64,000 bases of DNA from NCBI GenBank assembly GCA_026120185.1, contig JANUWF010001622.1:1550001-1614000 (forward strand). The letters are read 5' to 3'. Each line of letters opens with the position of its first letter. The first letter of the stretch is position 1. The DNA comes from Voacanga thouarsii (lineage: Eukaryota; Streptophyta; Magnoliopsida; Gentianales; Apocynaceae). Below the pieces are notes generated by a model. That model made no database searches. It saw only the letters and a list, made by a program, of their open reading frames with translations, and had not been told where the DNA came from. The position numbers and the translations under genes were made by a program. Shown piece after piece: positions 48,031-58,909 of the stretch.

Positions 48031-51000
48031 ATGAGAAGGGACTGGTTCAGTACAAAGGAGTTCAATGAATTCAGGCAAAGTCTGTGCTCACCTACTGAAG
48101 ATGTTCTAGCTAATTTGAGTGAATCAACTCAGGACTCAAGTAATTGGAACAGTGAGATCTTCGATGCTCCAGCAGCAACTATATGTGGTTCAATAAATGG
48201 ACTGCAAGCCCCCAGCAACAAGCAGTGATGCCAAGATGCAGGAAGTAATTGCAGAAGAAATAGACGCTCTATCTTTTGAACATGATGATATTCCAGCTCC
48301 CAATGTGCAGCTAGCAATTGATGTAGAAAAGAGGTATGGAGAGAGTGATCAAAATCATGATGGGTTGGAAGAAACTATCACTGCAAATGAGGGTGAGCAT
48401 TTTGTAGAAGATGGAGTTGTTATGGAAGGTAATAAGGAAGGTGGACAGTCTGATGCAGGAGATCAGTTTTTGGACTCTGATTATGATCTTACTGATGAGA
48501 AAAATGAGGAAGTAATTAAACAAATTGTTGAGGAAGGTATGAGAGATTTTGAAACAGATGTCAGGTTAGAAATTCAAAGACAGAGCACTTTGCCTACACA
48601 AAGGGAAGAAGAGCTAACACAACATCAACAATCAAAACAACAAACTCAAACTCAGGCAACATCTTTAGCCACTAACCGTGACGTTGGAGAACAACAATAA
48701 GAACAGCAGCAATAAGAACAGCAACCTGTCGACACAAAAAAACAAGAGAGGAGGTAAACATGGTGCTCATAAAAAATATTTACTAAATCCGAATGAGGGG
48801 AATGTAAAAAACTTGGAAGCTGACAATAAAGTCCTAGAATAGTGTGCTAGCGATGACACAGATGATTCAGATAGAGACTACTCCAAACCCCCACCATTTA
48901 ATGAGGAAGAAGTCACGAAGGATATAGACATTGACAATTGGCCATTATTCAATGCAGAGAGAGATATGAATGACCTTTGGTTCGAAGAAGAATTAATTTT
49001 TAAGACTAAAAAGGAATTAAAAATAGCTATCATCCATCATGAGGTCAAGTGGGGTAGGATGATTTTTTAAAGAAAAATGATCGAATTAGAGTGAGGGTTG
49101 CTTGCAAAGGGAGAAATTGTGATTGGTTGCTATATGCACATAAAGTTGAAGAAATGTCAAGTTTCCAAATATGAACACTGCAGCCCAAGCATACATGTGC
49201 AAGATCTACACGCCAACCCCTTGCTTCTTCAAGATTTATTACCTTGAAATATGTGGATGACTTCAGAAGTGAACGGGGTGTGAATGCAACTGAATTTCAA
49301 GAAAATGTGCATAAGCAATTGAATGTGCATATCATAAGACCCAAGGTTTATAAAATCAAGACAGAAGCTAAGTTGATGATTGGAGGAATATATAAATACC
49401 AATATAAACTTCTAAATGATTATTGCGAGGAAATCAGGAGAACCAACTTAGGTAGCACCACTTACGTTGATGTTGTTGAGGATAAGTAGAAAAGTGAAAG
49501 GGTTTTTAGAAAAATGTATGTGCGTTTGGCAACTTTGAGGGAGGGTTTTATAAAAGGTTGTAGAAGACTTGTTGGACTAGATGGGACTTTTTTGAAAGGT
49601 CCTCATCTTAGTATCTTGTTGACTGCTATTGGTATTGATGCCAACGATGGCCTTTATCCCATTGCTTATGCCGTTATGGAGGCCGAAACCAAATCACCTT
49701 GGACTTAGTTCATAGAGCGGCTCATTGAAGATTTGAATATATGTAAACAACAGGACTGGTGCTTCATCTCTAATAGATAGAAGGTAATATGCAAGCCCCT
49801 ATTCTTTTCCTCACTTGATTTTTTTCATCAAACTCGTGATTTAAAATCACTTGGTTCTTTTTTTATTTTCAGGGTCTAGGACAAGCAGTACGAAATCTAC
49901 TGTCCCTTGTGGAACACAGACACTGTGTCAGACACCTATATAACAACTTCAAGCAAAAACACCTGGGGGCTGCTTTGAAAGACGTGATGTGGAAATCTGC
50001 AAAGGCTACATATACCAACAAATTTGAGAAAGAAATTCAATTGTTGAAAGACTTTGACGAAGCTACCCATGCTTGGTTGTGTAAACATACACACCCTAAA
50101 CACTGAAGTAGGTCGCACTTCAACACCCAAACTAAGTGTGATGTTTTATTGAACAACCACAATGAGACATTCAATTTGCAAATCTTGGCGGCAAGGTCCA
50201 AATTCATACTTGGTTTGCTTGAAAAAGTACGTGTATATTTAATGTTGAGACTTCAGTCGAGAAGGGCATGAGTTCAAAAGCAAAAGGACAAGATCTACCC
50301 AAGGATTAAAAAGAAGCTTGAAAAGTTAGTTGAGGAGTTTGCCTATTGTATTACTTCACATGCCGGGGGTTACAAGTTCGAAATTAGGGATACTAAATCT
50401 TCAGAGCAATTTTCAATTGACACAGAGAATAGAAGGTGCACCTACAAAAAATGGGGACTTTTTGGGATCCCTTGCACACATGGAATTTCAACAATTGGAT
50501 ATGAAGGTAATGACTCAAAAGACTATGTTGATGATTGTTGTAGTATTTGCTTCATACAAAAGGGTTTATGAGTCAGTCATACATCCTTACAATAGACCAA
50601 ATAATTAGCGAAAAAGCAAATTGCCAGAACCGAAGCCTCCTGTGTCCCTAAAGCTTCCAAGCAAACCAAAAAAGAAAAGAAAGCTAGAAGAATGGGAGAA
50701 GGCTTGTATAGTTACAACCATCGGTGCAAAGAAACTCTCAAGAGCAGGTTTTAGGAGTACGAAATGTAGGCATTGTGGCTCTTCCAGACATAATGCCAGA
50801 AAATGTCCACAAAAAGATAAGAAAAACAATGTTGATAAAGATGGTGGAGCCTAGAACTTAAATAAATGTGGTAGATGTAGATAGTTGGGCCATAATAGAA
50901 GGTCATGTAATGCTCAACTCTCAGCACAAGTACTTGAAAGTTCATATGAGTATGAAGTAGCTATGGATCTGACTTTACATGAAAGTTCAATGGATCTGCC

Positions 51001-51477
51001 ACAACCACAGCCGCATCAAGCTCCTATTCCAGATGTTGAAAAGTAAGCCTCGCTGCCAATCACTGAGTATGGGGTGGTGCCAATCTAGGCAAGTCTCGGT
51101 GCCTATCACTGATCAAGTCTCAACAGTGCCAATCACTAAGACTAAACAAGTTATATTACCTATCACTGATCAAGCCCCAGTAGTACCAATCACTGAGCAA
51201 GCAGAAAGTTCAAGGGTTATTTGCTCTAATGACACCCAATTTTACCAAAGTGAAAGAGTTACACTCGAGACTCACATTTAATTCCTTTTTTTCCTTTTTT
51301 TTTTTTTGTGATTCCCCTCCTACTATTTCCATGAAAACAACTTAAAGGAAAGAAGAGGAAGCCAACAAGATGCAGCTGGTATGCACAGATTGGCCATAAC
51401 AGAGCAACATGCAAAGTTCTTGGAGCTGAGCTAGACCGAAGGAGAACATATGCAACTATTTTGACAAGGGATGATTG
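48031..51477 (+). pseudogene. MULE-2 mudrA-like transposase, degenerate
   Basis: Begins MRRDWFSTKEFNEF, comparable to MKEDWFIEDNLNKF in MULE-1. An acidic, Gln-rich N-terminal region follows (48197-48700), then a DNA-binding-like part near 48900-49200 (FKTKKELKIAIIHHEV). The catalytic MULE domain lies at about 49550-49720 (LDGTFLKGPHLSILLTAIG, DANDGLYPIAYAVMEAE). After a likely intron (about 49785-49872) comes GLGQAVRNLL and the HCVRHLYNNFK block. SWIM finger at about 50430-50480 (C-T-Y replaces C-x-C; CTHGIS kept). Knuckles CRHCGSSRHNARKC (about 50765) and KPTRCSWYAQIGHNRATC (about 51355). Several stops (for example 48225, 48700, 48840, 49068, 49488, 49708, 50106) show it is dead. Confidence 0.87.
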
Positions 51478-52302
51478 AAGGACTAGTTTTACAACCAACA
51501 ATTTTTATGGCAATCTAGATATTTTGTAGTTGAATACATGGAAAAGTAATGGTCTTCTTCTGGATAGTTAATGATGTTCGGGTAGATATATTGACTAAAA
51601 GTTCATATTTTTTGTTGATGTTCTGCTGGGATATATATGCTGACTAATAGGATTGGTTTCATGAATGCTTATTACACAACAGCAGCAACTATTGACTTGT
51701 GACAACTGGTCTTTTGATTAATAAACATATTGGTGGGCTTTATTCTCATGGCATTTAATCTTTATCATTGTTGTACTATTGCATTTTGATTTGCATTGAA
51801 GATGTTTACAGGATTTTGCTTAAGATACATTGAAGACAGGACCCTTGAATAAATATATATGCAACTATTAATGTGACAGTGTTTGGAGTGACTGTCAGTA
51901 CACATGTTTTTAAGGGAAGTGATTGCCCACTGCACTATAAAGTCATTGTTGTAGTAAAGCCAATCAGTAAAGAAGTTTACCAAACATACAAAAATCCTTC
52001 CAATAAAGATTCACTACCAAGTGCTTATGTGAATTCATTGTGGTATTTTCACCTTTCAGAAATCCAATATCAAATACTGTAAAAAGTATAAGTCCAATGA
52101 CTAAGAAACAAAAACCAATGCCATCAAGGGAGAATATTAATTAAACATTCTGAAATAGGTCAATGTCCATATTGCAAAGGCAAGTTACAATGTCTAAATC
52201 CTTCCAAAACACATAAAAAAACCAACAGATGCCAGCACATCTTGTAGTAATTTTGGGATCAAAACACTCCCAAGTCTTGTACTTTTGACTAAATATTATC
52301 AG

Positions 52303-52699
52303 TCACACAATGTAAGAAATGATCGTTAATGCCTTCTTCCTCCAAGAAATTTTCTCCTTTGCGTTTCTTTCCTCTTCAAGCCTTCTAATCCTCCTAAGCA
52401 ATCCTACAATTACCACTTTAGATCTGTCACAAATTTCCGGATCAATCCAAAATAAAAAACGACAGCCTCTATTTGCCTACTGTGATGGAAATATTAAAAA
52501 AATGGCTAAATAATTATTTTTGCATTCTAATTACAACAGAAGTAATGCATGCCTGAGGCAGGTCACACCAAAGGAATCGCCTTCCCGGGTTTGCATCTGT
52601 CCAAGAAGTTAATAAAATTGTTGGTCTTCTATAGTAGCAATAGGAAGAAAGATTTGAAGTGATTCCTCTCTTTTGCTCACTTGAAGACATTGAAGACAT
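52303..52699 (-). CDS. GRF zinc-finger / coiled-coil accessory gene of MULE-2
   Basis: Two exons on the minus strand, 52699-52553 and 52476-52303, with a 76-bp intron (CTCAG|gcatgc ... cacagtag|GCAAAT, a GC-AG intron in phase 0), giving an intact 106-aa frame. Residues about 18-60 form a GRF-type zinc finger: C-Y-Y (second Cys of the usual C-x-C is Tyr), RRPTILLTSWTDANPGRRF, WC, then across the junction RGC and FWIDPEIC. The coiled coil LLRRIRRLEEERNAKEKI follows, then a short hydrophobic tail. GRF fingers bind single-stranded DNA or RNA in proteins such as topoisomerase III and APE2; the role here is unknown. It faces the transposase gene with a 0.83-kb gap, as in MULE-1. Start chosen at MSSMSSSEQ because it is closest to the domain. 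Confidence 0.62.
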
Positions 52700-52869
52700 G
52701 ATTTTTTTGGCTAAGAACAAGTAAGATGTTCTTAAATGTAGAACTCCTTTTGCTAGCAACCAAACCTCTTCAATCCACCACCTCTACAAGCCTATTGTTG
52801 CTTCTTAGTCGAGTTCTTCTTCACGAGATGAGAAAGAGGAGAATACATAAACTAGATAAGCTGGAGTCG

Positions 52870-52993
52870 TGGGTTTTACAGTGTAAAAATATAGTGAAGT
52901 TCCAGATTTGTCCTTACAAAAAATAGCAAGTTAACAATGTGACTAACGGAATTATACGTAATTACAAAATATTACCAAATTTGGAATATTTAC
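52870..52993 (-). repeat. Right terminal inverted repeat of MULE-2
   Basis: The reverse complement matches 45788-45985 in its inner two thirds. The outer part is shorter than in the left repeat, so one end has lost internal blocks. Confidence 0.7.
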
Positions 52994-53309
52994 TTAATTA
53001 TGATTGCGGTCTTATTATATATACTTTGAATTACATTTCAGGTGTATAATACCGTATTTGGTGAAAGAATTGGCCGCCTTTGTATGTATATTTCTTTGTT
53101 ATTTTTCAAATTTCCAACTGCCTATAGAAATTCAGTAGGACACATCTTACAAATGAGATATTATTTTGGAAGGTCACATCCACAAAATAAGACCTCTTTA
53201 AATTCGGAATTTTCTTCAGAATTATCTGGTTCTAAGAATTTCTTTTAAAAATATCTTCAAATTATCTGGATAACTAGAGTAGTGAAGTAGCATACAAAGA
53301 TGGTATTTA

Positions 53310-53665
53310 GGGTGTTCATTATTCGATTTGAATCAAAAAATCGAATCGAACTAATTTTAATTTTGATTTTCAGTTCGATTTTAAAATTTATATAAAAATT
53401 TGGTTCGATTTTTAATTTTTTTAAAATAAAAAACTGAAAAATTAAAAAATCAAATTATATTTTTAAAATATATAATTAATGTTAAAATATTATTAATTAA
53501 TTAATAATTTATTTATATTAAAAATTATGATTTTAATATTTTGATTCGATTAAAATTCAATTCAATTTTATTCGATTTTATAAAATTTTCAATTCGATTT
53601 AATTTTATTCAAAATTTATAATATCGAATCAAAAATCAAAATTATAAATCAAATTCGAACGGAAA
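53310..53665. repeat. AT-rich TTCGATTT repeat at the start of unit B
   Basis: Counterpart of 37195-37565. Starts ggtgttcattattcgatttgaatc and carries many AATCGAA/TTCGATT inverted motifs. Confidence 0.5.
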
Positions 53666-54319
53666 TTTTGTTTAAACAGTAATATCTGATAGCAAACTGA
53701 GAATTATAAGATATAATAGAGGATGTAACTTGAAGGACGAAGGTCAATTACTTTCATTTTCAACAACATTGGCCCAAAATTTTCATTCTTTCTGATTTGA
53801 CCCGCACTCATTTTTTCATATATCCATATTTTGAAAATTTTCACATATTTATATTCCTCTATCTTGGTTTGATTATTCCTTTGCTGTCTGTAAATGTACG
53901 TAACTTTTTTATTAAATAATTGTTGGTTATGAAATTTCTTTGACTGAAAGCCCACCGGAAGAATATTCCGCTGTTATATGTTGTATATCAACATTGCCTC
54001 AATTTCGTTGTTTCCCTGTATGTGCTGTGCACGTGTACCCATATTTGGAAACCAAGAAGCTCCGTCCCTGAGGCCCGTGTCAAACACGATTTAGTGACCA
54101 ATTTTTTCAACTTTCCTTTGTAGTCCTATTCTGTACATACTATCTGAGAAGGAAACAAATCGAGGTGAAAATTGGCGGGCTTTCATTTGTCAAGACTTTA
54201 AGAGACTTTTCTCTGCGGCTTTTCAAGCTTGTATCTTTGAATTTTCCCTAGTTATGTCTGCATTACAGTCAAGGTCAAGGAATCGCCTTTCCATCTTTGG
54301 AAAGCAATGACATCACTTG

Positions 54320-54326
54320 TATAAAT
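54320..54326 (+). promoter_or_regulatory. Likely TATA box of ankyrin gene B
   Basis: TATAAAT, 117 bp before the ATG, conserved with unit A (38237-38243). Confidence 0.5.
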
Positions 54327-54436
54327 GGGTTGCAGAGGAAACTCTGGAATTCGATAAAAAAATCTTGGTTATTTACTCGAAAACATAGTTCAAGTAGAAA
54401 TCATCAACTTGAAGCCTGGTTATATTACCCAGAATA

Positions 54437-55935
54437 ATGGATGAAAGATTGTTCAATGCAGCCTCTACTGGTGATATAGATGCACTGCACCAATTGGTTA
54501 AAGAAAATCCATTTGTTCTTGGTGATTCTCCCATGATAAATCTGTATGAGAACCCTCTGAGTATAGCTACAAAAGCTGGGCAGCTAAATTTCGTACAAGA
54601 AGTAATCAAGTTGAAGCCTGGATTAGTGAAAGAAATTAACCCAGATGGACTTCGGCCACTTGACATTGCTTCGGCTTATGGCTTTGTGGATATAGTAAAA
54701 GCTCTTGTGGCAGCTTCCGATCCCAATATTTGTCGCCTGCCAGGCAGAGATGGAAGAACGGCCCTTCATTATGCTACCATAAATGGAAGGGTTGAAATTA
54801 TTGATGAATTGCTAGCTGCATCTTTAGAGGCTGCTAAAGATGTGACTGCTTTTGGGGAAACGGCCCTCCATTTAGCTGTCAAATACTACAAATTTGATGC
54901 CTTTCGACGCCTGCTTGGGTGGCTAGACAACAGTGGCATGAGAAATCTAGTGAATTGGAAAGATAAGGAGGGCAACTCTGTCCTGCACTATGCTGTTTCA
55001 AGAAAACAACTAGAGGTAATTTTCAAAGCAGTATCAGACCATCAATTTAGTTTTTGTGATTCTTATTCTCTTAGTTTCTTTGAATTGATTTCGATCTGAG
55101 ACTTGTTAACGTTGTTGTGCAGATTATAGAGCTACTGCTCAACGAGAACAGTCCCACCAGTGAAAAAATTGAAGTGAATGCTGTGAACAAGAAATGCCTA
55201 ACAGCAATGGATATACTAGATATTTTGATCGAGTCTTCAAGTGATGTCCTCATCAGAAAAATCCTCCAAAATGCAGGTGGTCAAGGTGCTCCAGATGTTC
55301 GTGTTGTGTCTGAAATACAGTCCTCTGAAGCTGTAGCCCCTGGCAAACAATCGGAACCTGCCCAAATTTCTGACAAAAAATCAGGGTATTCGTCTTGGAT
55401 GGAGGAATATCAGTTCAAGAGAGGAAGAGACCCCCCATCTGCAGCACAAAATGCACTACTGGTTATTGCTGCACTGTTTGTCACAATCACATTTGAAGCA
55501 GGAATAAACCCCCCAAGCTACATATTTGAATCCACCAATCAGCCAAGTTATGTAGTTACATCAAATAGCACTTCTTCGACTTCGAATCTGAATTCAACCT
55601 CCCTAGCTGATCAGCTGGCGAAGTCACAGGATACAGTTTCCCTGGTCTCCTTGACTGTTTTCTTGGTAGCAAACACAATTGCATTTTCTACCTCGTTTAG
55701 CATCATAGATTATGTTAGACATGGATTACCTTTTCAAAGAGAGCTCCGAGTTTCAGGTTTAGCCATGATGCTTGCTTATGCATGGTCATTAAGCAAAACT
55801 AAGCCAACAGGAAAAGCAAAGGATATTTCTCTTGCTCTTGCAATGGCGATGCCGGTGCTCGTGAGGTTTTTACCAGATCTGGCGAGGTATATTTGGCATC
55901 GTAAAGGGGATTCAACTGAAGAGCATCACAAGTAG
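54437..55935 (+). CDS. Ankyrin-repeat / PGG-domain membrane protein (copy B)
   Basis: Two exons, 54437-55015 and 55123-55935, with the same 107-bp phase-0 intron as copy A, giving 463 aa. The first 193 residues differ from copy A at a single position (ELLAASLE versus ELLDASLE). The C-terminal membrane part differs at many positions, for example AYAWSLSKTKPTGKAKD versus AYGWSLGSTKPTGRAKT. Ankyrin repeats fill residues 1 to about 260. The PGG domain with about four hydrophobic helices follows, again with NPPSY in place of NPPGG. One Ser/Thr codon is missing near the TSNSTSSTS stretch. The frame is open throughout, so it is probably functional. Upstream DNA with the TATA box is conserved with copy A; downstream it lacks both transposon insertions. 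Confidence 0.92.
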
Positions 55936-57270
55936 ACCATTTGAACTTCATGATAGATGATAAATGACTATTAGGAAGAAAGTATATTTTTATAGTTTTG
56001 GAATATGTATTTATTTGATCTAAGACGCGGTTAATTTAATTGCATGTAATAAACTTTTTAATTTGTAAAATTATTTATTTTATTCATTCCAGTATTTTGA
56101 ATTTGTAGTATTGAATTATTTTTATAGACTTACTAGCAATTTCCAATTTTAGTCCTTTATGATTTTAGATTTGTAAAGTCTATATATCAATTGGTTTGTT
56201 GGAGAATTCAAACCTTTAATGAATTTCATAATTTGATAAAGATTTCTTTCCAGCTTTCTCTTTAAATGTCAATTTTTCACTTTTTTCTTTAAACAATTTT
56301 CTTTTTTTTTTATTTTTTATTCTTTCTTCAATATTTAGATATAGTTTTTTTGAGAAATGTTCTATCACGATCGCTCCCATTACTTTTATTTTAGAGTCTA
56401 ATACAAAATAAAAAATCGAATCGTAACATGAACGCTATCATTTACAAATACGTTATTTGTTAGTGTGTTATATGCTCAAAAGTAATGTTTAGATATAGTT
56501 GATTATTCATATTTCCGTCCTACTTGAATGAAATTTTCACCTTTGAAGACAGTTTTATGGCATTCAAACATTGTCAGTGTTTTCCATACGAATTGTGATT
56601 AATTTGTGATTGTTTCTCAGATTCTTTACAATGAAAATTGAACCCTTAAGAACTGATATTTTTAATTTGTAATCCCGTTTCCTTAATAATGAAATAATGG
56701 AAGATATGGTCGAATTAATAGTTTTGAACATTGTCTCAAAAGGAAACAAAATGCCTAAGAGCCACCAGTAGAGATGAAACTTCCTGGGTGGGGGAGGAGA
56801 AGAGAAAGAGTAATGTATCTGGATCTGCATATGAATCTTGCCAATGCATCTTGGATCCTGATATGTACAAAGAGAAACCATCAAAGTTTATGGACAGAAG
56901 CAAAAGGAGAAGGAAAATCCAGCCAGCCGGAGAAGAAGGGAAACTGAGGTAAAGCTTCCTGCTCCCAGCAGAGGAAAGGAGGAAGAAGGGGACTTAACAT
57001 AATTGGTGGAAATTCAGTAAATTAAGTTCCTTTTTAAAAGAAATTTCTAAAGTATAATAATTATAGCAAAAATTCTCAATTTAGAAAGATTTTGTACTAG
57101 AAATGTTGCTGGTCCTTCCATCAATTAGGACGCATCTTCCAAATGAGATATTATTTTGGAAGGTCACATCCACAAAATAAGACGTCTCCAAATCCGGAAT
57201 TTTCTTCAAAATTATCTGGTTCTATGAATTTCTTTTAAATATCTCCAATTTATCTGGAGTAGACTAGTAG
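55936..57270. other. 3-prime flank of ankyrin gene B
   Basis: Corresponds to 44585-45780 plus 53130-53300 of unit A and shows the uninterrupted arrangement. No gene recognised. The minus-strand frame 56564-56884 and the matching 45212-45602 region are broken differently and look non-coding. Confidence 0.6.
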
Positions 57271-58909
57271 TGCAGGAGCCTACAGAGATCTCTGTTGTAT
57301 TCAGTAATTGTCATTCTTCTTGCCCCATAGTTGGGCCTAAAGGATCACAGGCTTTCCCACAAACAACGATGAGGCCCACCAATCAAAGAGTATTGGATCC
57401 TTTTGATTATGATCGAGGCCTTAAGTACTTCTCATGGCTGTATGCTACCTCAATTATTCCCTTTTTCCGCATAAAAATGATGGTACACGCAGCAGCATCT
57501 GTAAGGGTAATTGTCAGGGGCTCTGAATATTTCACACTAAAATTGATTTTGATATATCCATAACACCCCCATCCAATATATATATCATTGTATTTTGTGT
57601 AAGGAGACATCTTTTAGTACACCTCTAATCTCAATAAAATTAATTGTTTATCTGTTTTATTAAAATTGATAATAGTTAATTTAACACAATTTTTTATATA
57701 AAAATAACAGTTAAAATATAATAAAAATATGTATATTTTATAATATTTTATATCAAATTTATGTATATAAAAATAATATATATAAAGTATATTGATTATT
57801 TTATAATAAATTATATAATAAAAATTATTATTTTAAAAAAATTAAAATAATAAATATATCAATTTTATTAGGACAGAATGAATAATTTATTATTTTAATT
57901 ATATAAAAAAAATTGTTACTCTCTTAAAAAAAATTTAACATAATATATATATACACGCACGCTTATTAGATTGATAATTCTCGAATGTAAGAACATGTCC
58001 AACCTTCAACGCCCAAAGGGCACACAATAAGCAGAATATCCCTCAACATCGATCATTTGCTGGAAACTACAGAACTACTCCTCTTAACAATAAAGAATTT
58101 GCATAGTCCAGATCGATCAACAAAAAGTGCTCTTCGAATACGCTGTCTTCCTCTCTCTCTCTCTCTTCTCTGGCTGTGTTTCTGAATCAAGTGGGCACAT
58201 GCACAACAAGTTCATGATTGCACATGTTATGTGTTCCCTTCCCCAGAATCACATACAACTGTCAAAATATACCTTCACTTGTCTTCTCTACCAAATCTAA
58301 CCCCGCAACACTTTCTGTACACCAAAACCTCTTGGTCTCTTCTCCCACTGCCCTGCATGTCGCCGCTCATCTCTCGCCACCATTCATGTCCCTTTCCAGA
58401 TTGGGTCTCTGCATGAGCTTTGCCAACCTGTGAAACTATTCTGACCACTCCGATAACGACCTCCATAGTGATTGAAACTTCTGTCTCTGACCCTGTTCTC
58501 TAAAAAAGATTACTCTTACAAATGTTATATCATGTACCCTGTAACGTTTTACATGCTCGAGTTATTTTCAAGACGGTATGTCTAGATTAATTTGTCCAAC
58601 CTGCATAAAGAAATCAAACTAGTGCCTAAATAGTATTTAGATGAAAACCAAGAAACTTAGTCGAACTAAGTCTAGGAGAGGAGATAACAGCAATTCATGG
58701 AGGCCAGAGTGCAAAACTTAGGCACACAACTGTACATACCCATTAATTGAGTTCAGGAATAGGTAAAGCAAGAACAAAAGCAGAGCAAAGAACCAATGTG
58801 AGTGTGGTCACATGGGTTTGAATTCTGCTGGCCAACCTAATGGGAATGAGAGAAGAGAAACTACATCTACTCTAAACTACATTACAAGATCAATAGTAAT
58901 TAGTTGAAC
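57271..58909. other. Intergenic DNA between unit B and the cyclin gene
   Basis: No gene recognised. 57600-57960 is almost pure A/T with TATATA runs. 58100-58500 is less AT-rich and probably includes sequence downstream of the cyclin gene. A CT-repeat lies near 58150. Confidence 0.5.

Larger units (their letters stand above)
45788..52993. mobile_element. MULE-2, Mutator-like element with transposase and convergent GRF gene
   Basis: About 7.2 kb, inserted in unit A. The left end (45788-45975) and right end (about 52870-52993, read in reverse complement) share GTTAACTTGC(C/T)ATTTTTTGTAAGG(G/A)CAAATCTG as well as the outer AATTTCC/ATTTGG part. Inside: a mudrA-like transposase on + (48031-51477) and a GRF zinc-finger gene on - (52699-52303). 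Unit B has continuous flanking sequence (57095-57115) where unit A has this element, which supports the insertion. A target duplication was not recognisable. Confidence 0.85.
37190..57270. repeat. Tandem segmental duplication (ankyrin gene units A and B)
   Basis: Unit A begins about 37190 and, without its two insertions (39880-44572, 45788-52993), ends about 53300. Unit B runs from about 53310 to 57270. Matching pieces: 37600-39865 with 53690-55945, 44585-45780 with 55955-57095, and 53130-53300 with 57115-57270. The ends of the two units also match each other (53270-53305, 57240-57275). Both units start with the same AT-rich, TTCGATTT-rich repeat (37195-37565 and 53310-53665). Confidence 0.9.

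Noticed and set aside
45788..52993. Target-site duplication for MULE-2
   Set aside because: Flanking 9-mers (tataaataa and ttaattatg) do not match convincingly. The element boundary may be off by a few bases or the duplication has decayed.
57270..57563. 97-codon frame after unit B
   Set aside because: No recognisable motif, no clear start context and partly overlapped by AT-rich DNA. Not reported as a gene.
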